In this document: positions 13,005-15,136 of the stretch, piece after piece
Numbering within the stretch: the stretch's first letter is position 1
How the letters are laid out: every line of letters begins with the position of its first letter
NCBI GenBank assembly: GCA_903883985.1
Contig: CAISDD010000438.1
Coordinates: 1 to 15,136, forward strand
From: an uncultured Pseudomonadota bacterium
GTDB lineage: Bacteria; Pseudomonadota; Gammaproteobacteria; Burkholderiales; Thiobacillaceae
DNA: 15,136 nucleotides
Direction: 5' to 3'
Notes under the pieces: generated by a model
Seen by the model: the letters and a program-made list of their open reading frames with translations, nothing else
Told to the model about the DNA's origin: nothing
The model's database searches: none
Position numbers and translations under genes: made by a program

Positions 13005-14398
13005 CCGGGACAAGGTTCAAGGAAAACCCGCTCCCCGCTCCCCGCTCCCCGCATCCCGCTCCCCGCTCCCCGCTCCCCGCTCCCTTGAATCTCGCCCCTG
13101 TTCTTAGCGTCTCAGAACTCAACCGTCTCGCCCGACTGGCGCTGGAAAAGGCGCTGCCTTCATGCTGGGTGGCGGGGGAAGTCTCCAATCTCAGTCGCGC
13201 GGCTTCGGGGCACTGGTATTTCACCCTCAAGGATGCCCAGGCCGGGGTGCGCTGCGCCATGTTTCGCAACCGTAACCAGTTCGTCGACTGGCCGCTGCGA
13301 GAGGGCGAGCAGGTCGAAGTGCGTGCTCAACCAACCCTGTACGAGGCGCGCGGCGACTACCAACTCATCGTCGATGCCATGCGTCGAGCGGGTGCTGGCG
13401 CGCTTTTCGAAGCCTTCCTGAAGCTGAAGGCAAAACTGGAACGGGAAGGCCTGTTCGCACCGGAAAGAAAACGCGCCCTGCCGCGCTATCCGCGCAGCCT
13501 GGGCGTCATCACCTCGATCCAGGCCGCAGCCTTGCGCGACGTCCTTAGCACCCTGAAGCGGCGCTGGCCGGCGGCTGCGGTAATCCTCTACCCCAGTCCG
13601 GTCCAGGGGAACGACGCGCCAGCGGGCCTGCGCAGCGCACTCGCGCTGGCAGCCAGCCGGCAGGAATGCGAGGTGCTGCTGCTGGTGCGCGGCGGCGGCA
13701 GCCTGGAAGACCTGCTGGCCTTCAACGACGAGGGACTGGCTCGCGCCATCGCTGCCAGCCCCATCCCGGTGATCAGTGGTGTGGGCCACGAAACCGATTT
13801 TTCCATCGCCGATTTCGTCGCAGACCTGCGCGCGCCCACGCCCACCGCAGCAGCCCAGCTTGCAACGCCCGACCGCGAGGAAATCACGCAACACCTGAAT
13901 CACCTGATTCGCCGCCAGCGCCACGCCCAGCGCCGCCACCTCGACGCCACGGCGCTACGCCTGGACAGCCTCGCACGACGCTTGCGTCATCCCGCGCAAC
14001 AGTTGGCCACACAGCGCCAGCACTTGGGCCATCTGGACAACCGTCTGCGCCTGGCTCGTCTTGCCCTGATGGAACGCGCACGCCTAAGGGCGGAGCGGCT
14101 GCGCGGACGCCTTGACGCCGGTAAACCCAATCCGGATGGACTGCGCGAAAGTGTGCGGAGGCTGCAAGTCGCGCTCACCACTGCCTGGGACAAGCGTCCT
14201 GAGCGGAAACGCCTGGAAACTCTGGGCACCCATCTGCTTCACCTCAACCCGCAAGCGATACTGGAACGCGGCTACAGCATTGCGCGCGATGCGCAGGGTC
14301 GCGTGATCCGGAACAGCGCCACGCTGACGCAAGGCGATAGGCTCGATCTCGTCTTTTCCGAAGGGGGGGTGAATGCGCAAGTCACGCAAGTGCGTTGA
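13001..14398 (+). CDS. xseA: Exodeoxyribonuclease VII large subunit
   Basis: This is the catalytic subunit of the single-strand-specific exonuclease VII. An OB-fold DNA-binding domain (SVSELN ... WVAGEVSN ... SGHWYFTLKD) is followed by the nuclease domain with GVITS, VLLLVRGGGSLEDL, FNDE and GVGHETDFSIADF, then a long Arg/Leu-rich coiled region and the YSIARD C-terminal segment. The start is uncertain. The ATG at 13001 overlaps the gmhA stop and gives 465 aa, but its first 30 residues come from a heptad repeat. A TTG at 13085 gives 437 aa and begins just before the conserved SVSEL. Neither has a good Shine-Dalgarno. xseB is not in the window. Confidence 0.92.
   Translation: MTGTRFKENPLPAPRSPHPAPRSPLPAPLNLAPVLSVSELNRLARLALEKALPSCWVAGEVSNLSRAASGHWYFTLKDAQAGVRCAMFRNRNQFVDWPLREGEQVEVRAQPTLYEARGDYQLIVDAMRRAGAGALFEAFLKLKAKLEREGLFAPERKRALPRYPRSLGVITSIQAAALRDVLSTLKRRWPAAAVILYPSPVQGNDAPAGLRSALALAASRQECEVLLLVRGGGSLEDLLAFNDEGLARAIAASPIPVISGVGHETDFSIADFVADLRAPTPTAAAQLATPDREEITQHLNHLIRRQRHAQRRHLDATALRLDSLARRLRHPAQQLATQRQHLGHLDNRLRLARLALMERARLRAERLRGRLDAGKPNPDGLRESVRRLQVALTTAWDKRPERKRLETLGTHLLHLNPQAILERGYSIARDAQGRVIRNSATLTQGDRLDLVFSEGGVNAQVTQVR
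13011..13090. repeat. Eight CCCGCTC heptads framed by inverted CAAGG arms
   Basis: Eight contiguous 7-nt units fill 13027-13082: seven CCCGCTC and one CCCGCAT at 13048-13054. The left side is CAAGGTT-CAAGGAA (13011-13024), and the right side is CCTTGAAT starting at 13083. TTCAAGG (13016-13022) and CCTTGAA (13083-13089) are perfect inverted repeats around the array. The minus strand therefore has regularly spaced GGG tracts able to form G-quadruplexes. The block lies at the gmhA-xseA boundary, within the first 30 codons if xseA starts at 13001. Confidence 0.93.
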
Positions 14399-14466
14399 TC
14401 CATCTGTTGGACGAAGCCGCTACGCAGAGAAGTCGCGATCCGCCGCTGCACGAATTATTCTGCACG

Positions 14467-14498
14467 ATCACCGCCTTACTCCGTGAGGGGGTGATTTT
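14467..14498 (+). terminator. Rho-independent terminator downstream of xseA
   Basis: The stem ATCACC-g-CCTTAC pairs with GTGAGG-g-GGTGAT (14467-14479 with 14483-14495) around a TCC loop, with one G-G mismatch and one G-T pair, followed by TTT (14496-14498). It starts 68 nt after the xseA stop and has the right polarity to end gmhA-xseA. Because it lies just before the IS91-type remnant, it could instead be a terminal hairpin of that element, but a host terminator is simpler. Confidence 0.65.
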
Positions 14499-14524
14499 GC
14501 CTAATTTCGTGAAGACTCATCAGC

Positions 14525-14856
14525 ATGATCGCACCCTCTTCCGCGCACTTTGACCTGCAATATCAGAGCCATCTCAAGCACCTCAAGCTCAGAGGCTTGC
14601 AACCCAAGACCATCGAAGCCTATGCCCGGGCCATCCGGCGCATCGGCGAGTACTTCGATCGTCAGATCGCCAGACTGACCGAGCCACAACTGGCGGGTTA
14701 CTTCAGTGAGCTGGTCGATTCGCACTCGTGGAGTACCGTCAAGCTGGACCTGCACGGGTTGAAGTTCTCACGAGCATGTCCTGCGCAAAACCTGAGTGGC
14801 TCCCGGCCTGATCAAACCCCCAAGTAGCCAGCGCTTGTCAGGCATCGTCACGGTCG
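14525..14856 (+). pseudogene. Tyrosine recombinase (IS91-associated integrase), N-terminal fragment
   Basis: The open part (from the ATG at 14525) encodes the SAM-like core-binding domain of a phage-type integrase: HLKHLKLRGLQPKTIEAYAR, RRIGEYFDRQI, then SHSWSTVKLDLHGLKF. Near 14766-14775 the frame shifts. The expected continuation (HVLRKT, then VAPGLIKPP and QRLSGIVTV) runs on in another frame, with TGA at 14793 in place of a Trp codon. The catalytic domain with the Arg/His/Tyr residues is absent; homology stops at 14855-14856. It cannot make a working recombinase. Such integrases commonly accompany IS91-type transposases, as here. Confidence 0.8.
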
Positions 14857-15060
14857 TGGACCCTGCGCACATTCAGCCGGAACGACAAGCAATTGCGAGG
14901 TATGCCGGGCGCCATCGCAGTGTTAGACACCCATACGCGCAAACTGGATTTCCATCCACATGTCCATTTTGTCATGCCGGCGGCGGCGGTTGACGCTGCG
15001 CAGCAGCAATGGCGAACAAAATCGCGGAATAATGGGAAAGGCAAGGGCAAAGGGCGCTAA
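14857..15060 (+). pseudogene. IS91-family HUH transposase, internal fragment
   Basis: From TGG at 14857 to TAA at 15058-15060, one frame reads WTLRTFSRNDKQLRGMPGAI and continues to RKLDFHPHVHFVMP and QWRTKSR, a central part of IS91-type TnpA. HPHVH (14953-14967) is the HxH metal-binding part of the HUH nuclease site. The N-terminal zinc-finger region and the C-terminal part with the catalytic tyrosines are missing. The fragment abuts the integrase remnant in a different frame, so an internal deletion joined the two genes. Its right end coincides with the start of the duplicated 79-bp segment. Confidence 0.78.
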
Positions 15061-15136
15061 GTAATGTCGCGTAACTTGCCTTCATTAAGCTGCCGACGCA
15101 GGCCCTCATCCCCGGCCCTTCCCCCGGAGGGGGAAG
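15058..15136 (-). repeat. Right copy of the inverted duplicate, including a REP unit
   Basis: This is the reverse complement of 7236-7313 with one substitution and one extra base, and it runs to the window edge. The last part (15100-15136) is a REP unit with the CCCTTCCCCC/GGGGG hairpin, in the same family as the other REP units in the window. The first base of the match lies inside the TAA that ends the transposase fragment, marking a clean junction. Confidence 0.95.

Noticed and set aside
13027..13082. CRISPR-like regular repeat
   Set aside because: The units are 7 nt and contiguous with no spacers; this is a simple tandem array, not a CRISPR.
14525..14827. Functional 100-aa integrase or DNA-binding protein
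   Set aside because: Sequence homology continues in another frame after a shift and a stop, so the open frame ends in out-of-frame residues and lacks the catalytic domain.

Overview
The window is about 60% GC or higher by eye and almost fully coding. It reads as chromosomal DNA of a proteobacterium, most likely a betaproteobacterium outside the classical Burkholderiales. The main reasons are separate hisI and hisE genes (fused in enteric gammaproteobacteria), the order hisB-hisH-hisA-hisF-hisI-hisE-hinT-tatA-tatB-tatC, and a Gram-negative LPS-heptose cluster. I cannot name the genus. No tRNA, rRNA, CRISPR array or intact mobile element is visible.

Layout. Positions 1-360 are non-coding: a terminator-like hairpin belonging to something off the left edge, and a head-to-head pair of REP-like palindromes. 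hisC (361-1458) lies on the minus strand and diverges from a tightly packed plus-strand run, hisBHAFIE-hinT-tatABC (1587-7124), with many 1-4 nt stop/start overlaps. A 435-nt gap (7125-7559) holds a tail-to-tail REP pair, one copy of a 78-79 bp inverted duplicate, and a convincing sigmaE-type promoter (GGAACTT-N16-TCAAT). That promoter drives an exported alpha-crystallin/small-heat-shock protein (7560-8081). A minus-strand LPS block follows (8155-12375): GT2 glycosyltransferase, waaF, hldD and bifunctional hldE. Divergent from it is gmhA-xseA (12429-14398), which ends in a strong terminator. The right edge (14525-15136) is a wrecked IS91-type element: the N-terminal part of a tyrosine integrase joined to a central piece of the HUH transposase, cut by the second copy of the 79-bp duplicate.

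How it works together. The his genes cover most of histidine biosynthesis (hisG and hisD are not here). tatABC encodes the complete twin-arginine translocase. gmhA, hldE and hldD make ADP-heptose from sedoheptulose-7-phosphate, apart from a GmhB-type phosphatase that is absent here. WaaF adds the second core heptose, and the GT2 enzyme probably adds a core sugar. A periplasmic small Hsp under a sigmaE-like promoter beside envelope genes makes envelope-stress sense.

The least ordinary features are: (i) six copies of one REP family in 15 kb, one of them translated in frame inside waaF; (ii) two related period-7 repeat structures with CAAGGNN arms at gene boundaries of the LPS region, one of which encloses eight G-rich heptads inside the 5' end of xseA; (iii) the sigmaE-like promoter with an exported small Hsp; (iv) the 79-bp inverted repeat flanking the 7.7-kb hsp-LPS-xseA block.
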